Source: Actinomycetota bacterium (lineage in GTDB: Bacteria > Actinomycetota > Actinomycetes > S36-B12 > UBA5976). Taken from it: a stretch of DNA of 13,507 bases. The stretch spans positions 1 to 13,507 of the forward strand of contig CANBWF010000027.1 in NCBI GenBank assembly GCA_947373075.1, given 5' to 3'. Below are positions 1-7,958 of this stretch, piece after piece. The position numbers were made by a program, and so were the translations under genes. Position 1 is the first letter of the stretch, and each line of letters begins with the position of its first letter. Under the pieces are notes generated by a model. It ran no database searches and was not told the origin of the DNA. It worked only from the letters and a program-made list of their open reading frames with translations.

Positions 1-2432
1 TTGAACTTTAAGTTCGCCCCATCATTAACTGTCGCAAAAGTGGTGCCAGCATCAGAAATTCTGGAAGTTCCACCAACAAATCTTTTCGCATAAGAGCCAG
101 CTGATTCGTAACTGAAACTGTACTTTCCACGAAGGCCGGAAAGTACGAACGTGCCATTTTCATCACAAACATCAGTGAACGCAACGGCGTTGCCCTGGCG
201 ATCATAAGCGACTAAAACACCTTCAGATACCGGATCCTTGGCGTCATCAACGACGGTTACTTTCACAGTTCCGCCATTGCCAGCCAAATCGATTGACCAG
301 TTGCTTAGTTCCCATGCATTGTCAAAGTTTGCAACGCCTTGGCCAACAGTAACTTTTACTGCACCTGCAAAACCAGATACCAAAGTTGGCTGATCTGTCA
401 CGTCGCCCACATAGCCAGTTGCATAACCGGCTGCAGCAATCTTGATTCCGTAAGTGCCATCTGGAACTGCAATTGAGAAGTTGCCGTCTGGATCGGTCAA
501 ACCTGTTTGCGCAACAAGTCCATCAGAACTTGCGACTGTCACAGTGGCATTCTCCACTGGAAGATTTCCATCTGTTGGGTCAGTGAACGTTACTTTTCCA
601 GTCACGTTTGCCCAAGGCGTTACCGGTAGTGGATTCACATTATTTACTGTGTAACCAGGTCGAGTTGTGATGTCGCCAGCTTGGCCAAATGATCGTGCGT
701 TAGAAGAAGCCTGATCAGCCGGCTGCCAAAATACACCAGCAGGCTGGCTTGAATCGGAGGCATCAAATTTGATTCGGTAACTTCCAGCATTCAAACCACT
801 TACTTGGTATGTTCCATCTGCTTGGGTAATTGTGGTGGCAATTGGAAGCAAACCGGAACCTAGCGATGAATAAATCGAAACTCGAACACCGTCAAAACCT
901 TGACTATTCAATGTTGATGTTACTTTTCCAGTAATCCCAGAACCTGAAACTAATGTGATGTCCTGTGTTGCAATCTTGTTTGCATCCACAGCGAATTCTT
1001 TAGAGTACGAAATCCGGTAGCCGTCATTTGAGAACTTGACTGTGTAAGTTCCCGCGGTGATTCGCGGTAAGCGATAATCGCCCTTGCTATCGGTTGCCGA
1101 TGATGCAACTGTGTCACCATAAGCATTGATCAATTCAACTGTTGTTGCGGAAACGCCCGCGTCATTTGTGTCAGTTGCGGTACCAGCAACAACACCAGCG
1201 CTCGGTAAAGTGACACTCTTGCTTGCAATGTTTGCTGTGGTGATAGTTACGCCAAGTAACGAGCCCGATAAACGGAAATCTTGCAAGTCGCTAGATTCAT
1301 CGAAGAAGTAAAGATTGTACGTACCAGCGCCAAGTCCATTTGTTGTGAATTTGCCATCTTTGCCAGTTTCGGTTGGTGATGCTGGCGTTTCGTTTCCGTC
1401 CGCGTCAACTTCTTCAACGTCGACGCGCGCACCAACAACAGGACCATCGGATGATGTCAGCACACCTGAAATTGTGAATCCATTTACAAGTGCCTGCGAA
1501 ACAGTAGTGGTTTGACCAGCAACGATTGTCACAGTTTTTGCATCTGAATCTTTAAGTGGGCTTCCGAGCGGGCCACCAACCCACATGTTTAAGTCTCCTT
1601 CAGGAAGACCCTTGAATGAAGCAACACCCTGTTGGTCAGCTGTAGCAACTGCTACTTCTTCATCAGCGGCTAGCAAGTGGACAACAGCGCCAGAAACCTT
1701 GTTAGCACCAGTGGTTACGGTAACAGTCAGGTTGCCACCCACTTCTGGCTTGTAGGAGTAAGGGCTATTTGGATTGGAATACCCGGCGGCAAAAATTTTG
1801 TCATCCGAAATAAAGGGTTGATGCATACCTGTTGGATCTACAATTTTTACGCTATAAGTTCCAGCTGCTGGCACTGGCAAGATTGCAGTTCCCGAGGCAT
1901 TTGGATCGGTTAATGAAGCAAAAGTTGCATCTTCACCGTTAAAGCTTCCGCTAATGGTAAATACCGCATTCGGGATTGCACTATTAGTGGCTACATCAAT
2001 AGCTTTAACTGAATACTTGCCCATGGCGTTCAATTTGAAATCTGGGATTGTTACATATGCCTTATCAGCGACGGTGATTTTGCCGTCGGTGACATTGAAA
2101 TCAACTGAGTTTGAGGCACCAAACCTTGATGTCGGCACATCAGCCGTGGCGAGTGGGTAGTTGACTCGGTAGGTTCCATCTTCAACACTGTCAAACTTGT
2201 ATGGTGCGTTTGTTGATGTCGGTTGTGGTGATGGAGTAACTGTTGCTTTTGCAATAGGCGTATAGGTGTCAGCATTGGCATCATACTGTTCCAATTGAAC
2301 CACTGCGCCGACCAAACTTAGGTCTTTAGCGGTAACCTTGCCACTAAGAGTGACGCCTGCAGCATTTGCAGGGGCAATAAAGCCCGTCGCAACCATCAGA
2401 GTGGCTAAAAGGACTTTCATTAAACGCGACAT
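1..2432 (-). CDS. Secreted multi-repeat prealbumin-like (carboxypeptidase-regulatory/Cna-B-like) protein, 3' end outside window
   Basis: The frame is open from ATG at 2432 to the window edge, giving 810 residues without a stop; the C-terminus is missing. The N-terminus is a classic signal peptide: a basic start (MSRLMK), a hydrophobic run, and a probable cleavage site after ANA near residue 24. The rest is about eight beta-rich modules of roughly 85-115 residues, starting near residues 25, 137, 231, 317, 410, 497, 606 and 721. They share family signatures: an early SG.V/TGKV strand, a mid-module D.DG.Y/F turn, then G.Y.V.F or G.Y.I.F. This is the carboxypeptidase-regulatory-like / Cna-B fold used as stalks in surface proteins. 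Only one cysteine is visible (VCDEN). A strong AGGAG lies 8 bases upstream of the start. The role is probably an extracellular stalk or adhesin; ligand and anchoring mode (sortase motif or membrane helix) cannot be judged because the C-terminus is off the window. Confidence 0.85.
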   Translation of the reverse strand, partial: MSRLMKVLLATLMVATGFIAPANAAGVTLSGKVTAKDLSLVGAVVQLEQYDANADTYTPIAKATVTPSPQPTSTNAPYKFDSVEDGTYRVNYPLATADVPTSRFGASNSVDFNVTDGKITVADKAYVTIPDFKLNAMGKYSVKAIDVATNSAIPNAVFTISGSFNGEDATFASLTDPNASGTAILPVPAAGTYSVKIVDPTGMHQPFISDDKIFAAGYSNPNSPYSYKPEVGGNLTVTVTTGANKVSGAVVHLLAADEEVAVATADQQGVASFKGLPEGDLNMWVGGPLGSPLKDSDAKTVTIVAGQTTTVSQALVNGFTISGVLTSSDGPVVGARVDVEEVDADGNETPASPTETGKDGKFTTNGLGAGTYNLYFFDESSDLQDFRLSGSLLGVTITTANIASKSVTLPSAGVVAGTATDTNDAGVSATTVELINAYGDTVASSATDSKGDYRLPRITAGTYTVKFSNDGYRISYSKEFAVDANKIATQDITLVSGSGITGKVTSTLNSQGFDGVRVSIYSSLGSGLLPIATTITQADGTYQVSGLNAGSYRIKFDASDSSQPAGVFWQPADQASSNARSFGQAGDITTRPGYTVNNVNPLPVTPWANVTGKVTFTDPTDGNLPVENATVTVASSDGLVAQTGLTDPDGNFSIAVPDGTYGIKIAAAGYATGYVGDVTDQPTLVSGFAGAVKVTVGQGVANFDNAWELSNWSIDLAGNGGTVKVTVVDDAKDPVSEGVLVAYDRQGNAVAFTDVCDENGTFVLSGLRGKYSFSYESAGSYAKRFVGGTSRISDAGTTFATVNDGANLKF

Positions 2433-2450
2433 ACCAAATACTCCTGAAAA

Positions 2451-2470
2451 ATGAGAATGCTGACTCTCAT
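2451..2470. promoter_or_regulatory. Inverted repeat in the leader of the repeat-protein gene
   Basis: ATGAGA (2451-2456) and TCTCAT (2465-2470) are perfect inverted arms around 8 bases. Read more loosely it is a 7-4-7 repeat, TGAGAAT/ACTCTCA, with one mismatch. It lies between the proposed -10 at 2488-2493 and the Shine-Dalgarno site at 2441-2445, so it could be a downstream operator or a small leader hairpin. Confidence 0.35.
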
Positions 2471-2487
2471 GAAATTTAATTTGTTAC

Positions 2488-2496
2488 ATTATCGCA
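2488..2496 (-). promoter_or_regulatory. Probable extended -10 promoter of the secreted repeat protein
   Basis: On the minus strand the sequence reads TGC-GATAAT, an extended -10 with five of six consensus bases. It puts transcription start near 2480, about 48 bases before the ATG. No convincing -35 is present, which extended -10 promoters tolerate. Confidence 0.4.
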
Positions 2497-2626
2497 CAGT
2501 TTTGGGGTACTTTAGCCTTGAAATTTTTCCAGACTTGATATTTGGATAAAAGTTAACCCGATGCAAGATCTCCAAATACTGATACCTCAAAAGTGCGCGA
2601 AACTCATAACCTTTTAGACTTAATAC

Positions 2627-3763
2627 ATGGCTGAAACTCTTGAAATCACAATTCCTACCGACTTATTACCTGTGGACGGTCGATTTGGCGCTGGTCCATC
2701 TCGCGTTCGCGACGAGCAAATCGAGGCTTTAGCCAAGGTAACAAAGACATATTTGGGCACTTCCCATCGGCAAAAGCCAGTGAAAAGCCAAGTAGCCCGC
2801 CTTCGTGCCGGTGTTGCTGATCTGTTCAACCTGCCTGAAGGCTACGAAGTAGTCATTGGCAATGGCGGATCTACGGCATTTTGGGAAATTGCCGTATTTG
2901 GCCTTATCCGTGACCGTGCACAATTCCTATCTTTTGGCGAATTCGGTTCTAAATTCGCTGGTTCAGCGAAAAGTGCCCCATTCCTAGGCGAACCAACAGT
3001 ATTAAAGGGTGAGCCTGGCGATGCGCCAGCATTTGCTGCTGAAGCTGGCATCGATGCCTACTGCAGCCCACATAACGAAACCTCAACCGGCGTGGCAGTA
3101 ACTCCAGTTCGCCCAGCTGGTGCTGATGAAGATGCCCTTGTGATCATTGATGCAACTTCTGGCGCGGGTGGCTTGGCCGTAGATTTGACCCAAGTTGATG
3201 TTTACTACTTCTCGCCACAAAAGTGCTTCGGCTCAGATGGCGGCCTTTTCATCGCGCTAATGTCGCCAAAGGCAATCGCACGCGCCGAGGAAATTAAAGC
3301 AAGCGGTCGTTACATTCCTGCGTTCCTCGATTTGATGACAGCAATTGAGAACAGCCGTCTTGATCAGACCTACAACACTCCTGCGCTTGCGACTATCTTC
3401 ATGATGGCCGAGCAGGTCGATTGGTTCAATGCAAACGGTGGCCTTGATTGGTGTATCGCTCGCTCGACTGAATCTTCAGACGCTATTTACAACTGGGCCC
3501 TAGCTAACGAGCACACCACACCATATGTAACTGATCCCGCTAAGCGTTCAAAAGTTGTCGCAACAATCGACTTCGCGGATGAAATTGATGCAACTGTTAT
3601 CGCGAAGACACTTCGCGCCAACGGAATTGTTGACGTTGAGCCATACCGTAAGCTTGGCCGCAACCAACTACGCATTTCAGTTTTCCCAGCTGTTGAGCCG
3701 AGTGACGTTCGTCAGCTATTGAAGAGCATCGACTTTGTCGTTGCTGCACTTACAAACGCTTAA
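2627..3763 (+). CDS. serC: Phosphoserine aminotransferase, actinobacterial type
   Basis: SerC transfers an amino group from glutamate to 3-phosphohydroxypyruvate, the second step of phosphorylated serine synthesis in the cytoplasm; it uses PLP. The 378-residue product is full length for the actinobacterial branch. It opens with FGAGPSRV (residues 20-27, the substrate-binding start of the fold), has SHRQKPVK (47-53), GNGGSTAFWE (78-87, PLP phosphate region), IDATSGAGG (174-182) with the PLP-pairing Asp, and FSPQKCFGSDGG (195-206), where Lys199 should form the Schiff base. RISVFP near the C-terminus is also typical. No clear Shine-Dalgarno precedes the ATG; translation may be leaderless or weakly initiated. 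It is divergent from the secreted protein and appears monocistronic. I am confident of the family; substrate specificity is inferred from it. Confidence 0.93.
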   Translation: MAETLEITIPTDLLPVDGRFGAGPSRVRDEQIEALAKVTKTYLGTSHRQKPVKSQVARLRAGVADLFNLPEGYEVVIGNGGSTAFWEIAVFGLIRDRAQFLSFGEFGSKFAGSAKSAPFLGEPTVLKGEPGDAPAFAAEAGIDAYCSPHNETSTGVAVTPVRPAGADEDALVIIDATSGAGGLAVDLTQVDVYYFSPQKCFGSDGGLFIALMSPKAIARAEEIKASGRYIPAFLDLMTAIENSRLDQTYNTPALATIFMMAEQVDWFNANGGLDWCIARSTESSDAIYNWALANEHTTPYVTDPAKRSKVVATIDFADEIDATVIAKTLRANGIVDVEPYRKLGRNQLRISVFPAVEPSDVRQLLKSIDFVVAALTNA

Positions 3764-3853
3764 CTACTTGCTAAAAATTGCTGCTAACACCGCAGCAGAA
3801 AACATGCCAATTAGTACGGCAATAGTTACGATTCGTCGAACCTGTGGACCCAT
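3764..3853 (-). CDS. Small single-helix membrane peptide (29 aa), hypothetical
   Basis: A 30-codon minus-strand frame runs ATG (3853) to TAG (3764-3766). The peptide starts MGPQVRRIVTI, continues as one uninterrupted hydrophobic helix of about 20 residues, and ends AIFSK. The charge pattern (two Arg before the helix) suggests N-in insertion. It fills the space between serC and the DUF2530 gene, ending directly after the serC stop in convergent orientation. The ribosome-binding evidence is poor: GAAGG sits only one base from the ATG. I recall similar short basic-plus-helix peptides in actinobacteria but cannot name a family. Function unknown; it may not be translated. Confidence 0.5.
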   Translation of the reverse strand: MGPQVRRIVTIAVLIGMFSAAVLAAIFSK

Positions 3854-3913
3854 ACCTTCAGACTACTGTGTCGGCTAACGAGTGCTAATTCCAGCAACGG
3901 TACGCTCTAACTT

Positions 3914-4186
3914 GTGAGCAATGAACCTACGCAACCTAAGCCTGAACTTAAACCGCTTGCGGTTGATGGAATCAGTGCGGTAAAAATTGGCACATTGGTT
4001 TGGGTAGTTGCATTTATTATTTCTGCAGTGGAAAAAAGATGGTTTGCCGATGTCCAACACACCCAGTGGTGGTCACATGCAGAACGAGTTTCTTTATGTG
4101 GCGTCTTCTTGGGATTGCTCGGCCTCATCTACACTCGCAGAAGAGTCAACCGTCTCAAGCTCGTCAGCGACGTCGTCGACAACTAG
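3914..4186 (+). CDS. DUF2530 family small membrane protein
   Basis: The 90-residue product begins at a GTG codon. A short Pro-rich cytoplasmic head (residues 1-13) leads to the family-like PLAVDGISAVKIGTLVW, followed by two predicted membrane helices, about 22-39 and 58-74, and a basic tail (TRRRVNRLK) that predicts a cytoplasmic C-terminus. This matches what I know of DUF2530, a two-helix actinobacterial family of unknown function. The last 30 codons (residues 61-90) overlap the 3' end of the oppositely oriented DUF3027 gene. No clear Shine-Dalgarno precedes the GTG. Family call fairly sure; no function can be given. Confidence 0.75.
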   Translation: MSNEPTQPKPELKPLAVDGISAVKIGTLVWVVAFIISAVEKRWFADVQHTQWWSHAERVSLCGVFLGLLGLIYTRRRVNRLKLVSDVVDN

Positions 4187-4906
4187 TTCAACAACCGGAA
4201 CTGGCGAAGTTTCATCAACAACAACACTTGAGTGCGCTCCGCAGCCGTAAGACATCGCGACAATGCGACCATCGGCAGCACCGAATTCATTACCGCACAT
4301 GCCAAATGCTTGTCCAAGTGATCCACCAATTGGGATCAAGAAACCACAAGTCGAGCAATCTGCTGGAGCAGATTTAGCCATCGCACTGCGTGGCCCTGTT
4401 TGACCAGCCATCCAACGCTTAACCGCTCCAGAAATTCCAACTTCACTTAATATCTGTTCGCGGCCAAGTCCAAGCTGCCACTGATTGTTTTGCAGTTCGG
4501 ACAAATCAGGTGCTAAATCATCTAGCCCAGTAAAGCCGGCAGTTAATCGTGGATCGTTTGGCGAAACTGGCAGGAGATCGCCAACACCTAAATCGCCGGC
4601 TTCAACACGATCGGCCCAAGGTCGCCAAACTGGAGGTACTAAAGCTTGTGCGCCTGGCAACAAGTTGATTTCACTAACAGTTCCGTATGACTGGCCCTTA
4701 ATGCCTACAACAGCAACCGCCCAGTACCAACCTGGGTATCCGTCAGATTTACATTCGAAAGTATGAATCGCAATCGCGACATCAGCATCATCAGAATCTT
4801 GTAGCACAACATCAATTGGCGCACCAACATCGCCGGCGGGAACTGATTCGCGAAGTGCATCTAGCGCAAGAGCGCGAGCATCAGTTACTAAATTTGCGAT
4901 TTTCAC
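4094..4906 (-). CDS. DUF3027 family protein with probable zinc-binding cysteines
   Basis: A 270-residue soluble protein of unknown function, restricted to actinobacteria as far as I know. The start is GTG at 4906; the nearby ATG at 4908 is out of frame and stops at once. Recognisable parts: the Trp-rich KSDGYPGWYWAVAV (residues 53-66), LLPGAQALVPPVWRPWADR (82-100), and a cysteine set C184xxC187...C204...C222 (CSTCGF, MCGNEFGAADGR, YGCGAHS) that looks like a zinc ribbon. After about residue 228 comes an acidic, low-complexity tail; its last 30 residues are encoded opposite the end of the DUF2530 gene. The gene starts 18 bases after the stop of the extended cold-shock gene, so the two are probably one transcript. 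The zinc site is inference from the Cys pattern. Confidence 0.8.
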   Translation of the reverse strand: MKIANLVTDARALALDALRESVPAGDVGAPIDVVLQDSDDADVAIAIHTFECKSDGYPGWYWAVAVVGIKGQSYGTVSEINLLPGAQALVPPVWRPWADRVEAGDLGVGDLLPVSPNDPRLTAGFTGLDDLAPDLSELQNNQWQLGLGREQILSEVGISGAVKRWMAGQTGPRSAMAKSAPADCSTCGFLIPIGGSLGQAFGMCGNEFGAADGRIVAMSYGCGAHSSVVVDETSPVPVVELVVDDVADELETVDSSASVDEAEQSQEDAT

Positions 4907-4924
4907 ATTAAGTCGATTCTTGGA

Positions 4925-5308
4925 TTAAACATCAATTTGATCGGCTACGCCGCGCAAAACTGCTGCGATTTTTTGGCTCTGCCGATCCTCTGGATAACGT
5001 CCACGTCGCAAACTATTTGCAAATGAATCTAAAAGTTTGATTACATCTTCCAAAACGATGGCCATGTCTTCAGCACCTTTACGGCCAGACTTAGCAATGC
5101 TTGGTGGTTCTTCCAAGATGCGAACCGAAAGTGCCTGCATACCTTTGCGACCTTCGGCTACGCCAAACTCAACGCGAGTTCCGTTCTTTAGCGAAAGGAC
5201 GCCAGCAGGAAGTGCTGATGCGTGCAGAAATACTTCTTCACCTTCATCAGTCTGTAAAAAGCCAAAGCCTTTTTCATTGTCGTAAAACTTCACTTTGCCT
5301 GTAGGCAT
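4925..5308 (-). CDS. Cold-shock domain protein with actinobacterial C-terminal extension (127 aa)
   Basis: Residues 1-65 are a cold-shock (OB-fold) nucleic-acid-binding domain with RNP1 as KGFGFL (13-18) and RNP2 as VFLHA (26-30). Unlike the 65-70-residue stand-alone Csp proteins, this one continues to residue 127 with a helical segment containing EDMAIVLEDVIKLLDSF and LRRGRYPEDRQSQKIA. That extension is, to my knowledge, standard in the actinobacterial paralogue found beside DUF3027. It probably binds single-stranded RNA or DNA in the cytoplasm; the extension may mediate dimerisation or a partner contact (inference). A strong AAGGAG sits 7 bases before the ATG. The upstream leader can form a hairpin whose 3' arm abuts that site. 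The DUF3027 gene follows 18 bases downstream, implying co-expression. Confidence 0.85.
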   Translation of the reverse strand: MPTGKVKFYDNEKGFGFLQTDEGEEVFLHASALPAGVLSLKNGTRVEFGVAEGRKGMQALSVRILEEPPSIAKSGRKGAEDMAIVLEDVIKLLDSFANSLRRGRYPEDRQSQKIAAVLRGVADQIDV

Positions 5309-5310
5309 TG

Positions 5311-5341
5311 CCGTGCTCCTTGCGTGTAATCCTGTGCACGG
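5311..5341 (-). promoter_or_regulatory. Leader inverted repeat next to the csp ribosome binding site
   Basis: On the minus strand CCGTGC (5341-5336) pairs perfectly with GCACGG (5316-5311) around a 19-base loop. The AAGGAG site lies in the loop and its last G begins the 3' arm; the ATG follows two bases after the arm. Such a stem would restrict ribosome access. Six base pairs with a long loop is modest, so control is only inferred. Confidence 0.4.
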
Positions 5342-5437
5342 TTCCCCGCAACACTTACCTAAGCGTAGGGGACATTACTGTTCCACCAAAATACCCAAAA
5401 CCTCTCTAACATGGTGGGTATGCGCGGAGACCGGTTA

Positions 5438-5626
5438 ATGCGAGTTGGAATCTTCTTTTTGATTGCCGGCATTGTGTGTACGATTATCGCGATTTCCCCA
5501 TTATTTGTTCATAATTTGGAACTACCTGGTTACTGGTGGGGCCTTTCCATGCTCACTGGGGTAGGGCTGGCTCTAATTTTGCTAGGTCTGCGCAGATCAT
5601 CCAAGAGCCGTTCAATCCACGATTAG
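5438..5626 (+). CDS. Small two-helix membrane protein, hypothetical (62 aa)
   Basis: I prefer the ATG at 5438 over the in-frame ATGs at 5411 and 5420 because GGAG lies exactly 8 bases upstream of it, and because it makes the protein begin with the short MRVG before a hydrophobic stretch. Two membrane helices are predicted at residues 4-24 and 33-51, joined by an extracytoplasmic loop (FVHNLELPGYWW), with a basic tail (LRRSSKSR) in the cytoplasm. I do not recognise the family. It is on the same strand as the XPB pair, 34 bases upstream of the first gene, so it may be part of that transcript; nothing else ties it to DNA repair. Confidence 0.65.
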   Translation: MRVGIFFLIAGIVCTIIAISPLFVHNLELPGYWWGLSMLTGVGLALILLGLRRSSKSRSIHD

Positions 5627-5660
5627 CGCAATGTGCCCAATGGCGCGTAGCGTTAGATAG

Positions 5661-7958
5661 ATGGGCACTTTTAGTAACGTTAAGCGACTTCGTTCGCTGG
5701 CAGACGACCTGCGTAATCGCACAGATGCCCAACTCCAGTTCCTGTTTCAACAACGTCCAGACTTAATGCATCCTGTTCCTAATGATGTTAGCCAGTTAGC
5801 AACACGAGCCACGACGAACGCCAGTACCAATTCAGCATTAGATTCGTTAAACCTTTTGGAATTAACTCTGTGTGAAATTTTGGCAGCGTTGCCAGATGGA
5901 ATTTCGCTTGCAGATACATTGACCGAACTTGAAACAATCGATGGGTTTGATGAAACTGCAATAACAAATGCGTTAAGTAACTTATGGCAGCTAGCCCTGG
6001 TTTGGGGTGACGCGACAAGCCTGCACTTAGTCCGAAGTGTTCGTGAAAATTATGGCAAGTTTCCATGTGGGCTTGGTCCGGCTATGGCAGCTATCCGCCG
6101 AGAAGTTGCCGAGTTTGTTGCTGATCCTGAATTAATTACCGAACTTCTAAATGATGCTTCTGCCGATGCTAAAGAGATACTTATTGATTTAGCTTGGGAG
6201 CAACCGCAACGTCCATACAAGAACGCTGCTCGAGTGATTCGTCCAGAGAATGCAAAGACAACAGCAGAGTGGTTACTAGCCCACAACTTAATAATTGCAG
6301 CGGAAGAAAACACGATTGTTATGCCGCGTGAAATTGCGATGCAGCTGCGCGGCAACAAGCTAGTCAAGGTACTACCGAGTAATGGGCCAGCGCTCGTTGG
6401 AGTTGAATACCCGATCGAGCGTATCGATAGCGCTGGAATTCATGGCGTACTTACCGCGCTTAGCTCAGTTGAAGAACTAATAAGTTCCTTAGCGAATGAA
6501 CCAATTTCACCATTGCGAAGTGGCGGATTAGCGCATCGTGATTTTGTGACATTAGGTGAAACTTGTTCCTTAACCCCTGCGAATCTTGCACTATTTTTGG
6601 AAGTTAGTTTTGCTGCCGGATTAATTGCTTGTGATGAAACTTATGGTTGGATGCCAGCGAATGAATACGACCGCTGGCTTACCAAGTCTGACGAAGCACG
6701 CTGGCAACTATTAGCAAATACTTGGACCTACATGGACCGAGCACCGCACTTAATAAATTCTGAGTCAGTCGAAAAAGTTACTGCGTTGTCCACTTTGGTA
6801 ACTCGAACACACTTTGGTGCATTGCGTGCAAGTGTCCTTTCTTTGTTAATGTCATTGCCCGATGGCCAAGCAGTTTCCACTGAAGAAGTTCTTTCTACTT
6901 TGGCTTGGCGCGCACCACGACGCTTTTCAAAAGCACACAATGAATCCGCAGCGGCAATCATCGCTGAAGCTGAGCTATTAGGCATAACTGGAGCGAACGC
7001 TTTAACTTCGTATGGCCGATTGGTCGCGCAGGGCGACGATGCAAGTGCAGTAATCGCGAAATGTTTACCACCGTTTGTAGATCACATAATTGTTCAAGCA
7101 GATTTGACCGCCCTGGCACCAGGCCGTTTGCCTGTTGCACAGCGACGAACAATGGCCTTGATTGCCGAAGTTGAATCTTCAGGCGTAGCAACAACCTATA
7201 GATTCACGCCTGCTTCAATATTGCGCGCGATTGATTACGGTAAGAATGCTGGAGAGATTAAAGATTTTCTCCTTGGCATTTCTAGAACCGAGATTCCACA
7301 ACCACTGCTCTATTTGATTGATGATGTTTCGCGCAAACATGGTCATCTGCGCATGGGTCACGCCACTGTTTATTTGCGGTGCGATGACAGCAACATTTTG
7401 AATGCGCTACTTGCCGATAAACGACTAAAACCACTGAAGTTGCGCCAACTAGCCGAAGGCATAATTATCACTGAACAATCCGATGACATCGTGTTGCGCA
7501 AATTACGCGAAGCTGGCTACTCGCCTACTGCTGAAAATGCTGATGGCACATTGGCGATAACCGCCGCTAAATCTAATCGCGGAATGGGTCAGCCCGCAGT
7601 CAACGCTTTGATATCGCGCTCGAATCCTGAACGTTATGTTGCAGCGGCAATTAAATCCATTCGTGCTGGCGAACGTGCAACGCAGGTTAATGAAACCAAT
7701 GAGCCATCATCATTAAAAACTTCAACCAAAGAAACTTTGGAAGTTTTAAGTCAGGCCCTACAAATGGGTTGTGAGATTTGGATTAGTTATTCCGATAAAG
7801 GTGGCCTCACAACCGCGCGCATTATTGAACCGCTAACTATCTCTGGCGGCTTTCTTACAGCTTTCGATACCAGAACAAGTGAAGTTAAAACTTTCACAAT
7901 CTCACGTATCTCTGGGGCACAGTTTTTAGATGAACCAAAAGAAGGGGCCGCATCATGA
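5661..7958 (+). CDS. Helicase-associated protein: XPB/Ssl2-like domain plus WYL-like C-terminus
   Basis: A 765-residue cytoplasmic protein with no helicase ATPase motifs of its own. The N-terminal two-thirds is helical and poorly conserved to my eye. Residues about 473-625 (from IIVQADLTALAPGRL through the YRFTPASILRA block to LREAGYSPTAEN) match the XPB/Ssl2-like 'helicase conserved C-terminal' family. The last ~65 residues (EIWISYSDKGG ... ARIIEPLTISGG ... TFTISRISGAQF) follow the WYL-domain pattern of I.Y.D..G, R.I.PL, then a final F...RI strand. It overlaps the XPB gene by ATGA, so the two are translationally coupled and very probably act together. The start lacks a clear Shine-Dalgarno. 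Likely role: partner or regulator of XPB in DNA repair or remodelling; this is inferred from context and shared domain. Confidence 0.8.
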   Translation: MGTFSNVKRLRSLADDLRNRTDAQLQFLFQQRPDLMHPVPNDVSQLATRATTNASTNSALDSLNLLELTLCEILAALPDGISLADTLTELETIDGFDETAITNALSNLWQLALVWGDATSLHLVRSVRENYGKFPCGLGPAMAAIRREVAEFVADPELITELLNDASADAKEILIDLAWEQPQRPYKNAARVIRPENAKTTAEWLLAHNLIIAAEENTIVMPREIAMQLRGNKLVKVLPSNGPALVGVEYPIERIDSAGIHGVLTALSSVEELISSLANEPISPLRSGGLAHRDFVTLGETCSLTPANLALFLEVSFAAGLIACDETYGWMPANEYDRWLTKSDEARWQLLANTWTYMDRAPHLINSESVEKVTALSTLVTRTHFGALRASVLSLLMSLPDGQAVSTEEVLSTLAWRAPRRFSKAHNESAAAIIAEAELLGITGANALTSYGRLVAQGDDASAVIAKCLPPFVDHIIVQADLTALAPGRLPVAQRRTMALIAEVESSGVATTYRFTPASILRAIDYGKNAGEIKDFLLGISRTEIPQPLLYLIDDVSRKHGHLRMGHATVYLRCDDSNILNALLADKRLKPLKLRQLAEGIIITEQSDDIVLRKLREAGYSPTAENADGTLAITAAKSNRGMGQPAVNALISRSNPERYVAAAIKSIRAGERATQVNETNEPSSLKTSTKETLEVLSQALQMGCEIWISYSDKGGLTTARIIEPLTISGGFLTAFDTRTSEVKTFTISRISGAQFLDEPKEGAAS

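Noticed and set aside
3779..3798. TGCTGC/GCAGCA inverted repeat after serC as a terminator
   Set aside because: No T-run follows on the plus strand and the arms lie within the codons of the small peptide.
4000..4377. Plus-strand frames across the DUF2530/DUF3027 junction
   Set aside because: The products are Gln/His/Ser-rich and unlike proteins; both real genes explain the region.
5788..6367. Minus-strand frames inside the XPB-partner gene
   Set aside because: Antisense shadows with no recognisable composition, motifs or ribosome sites.
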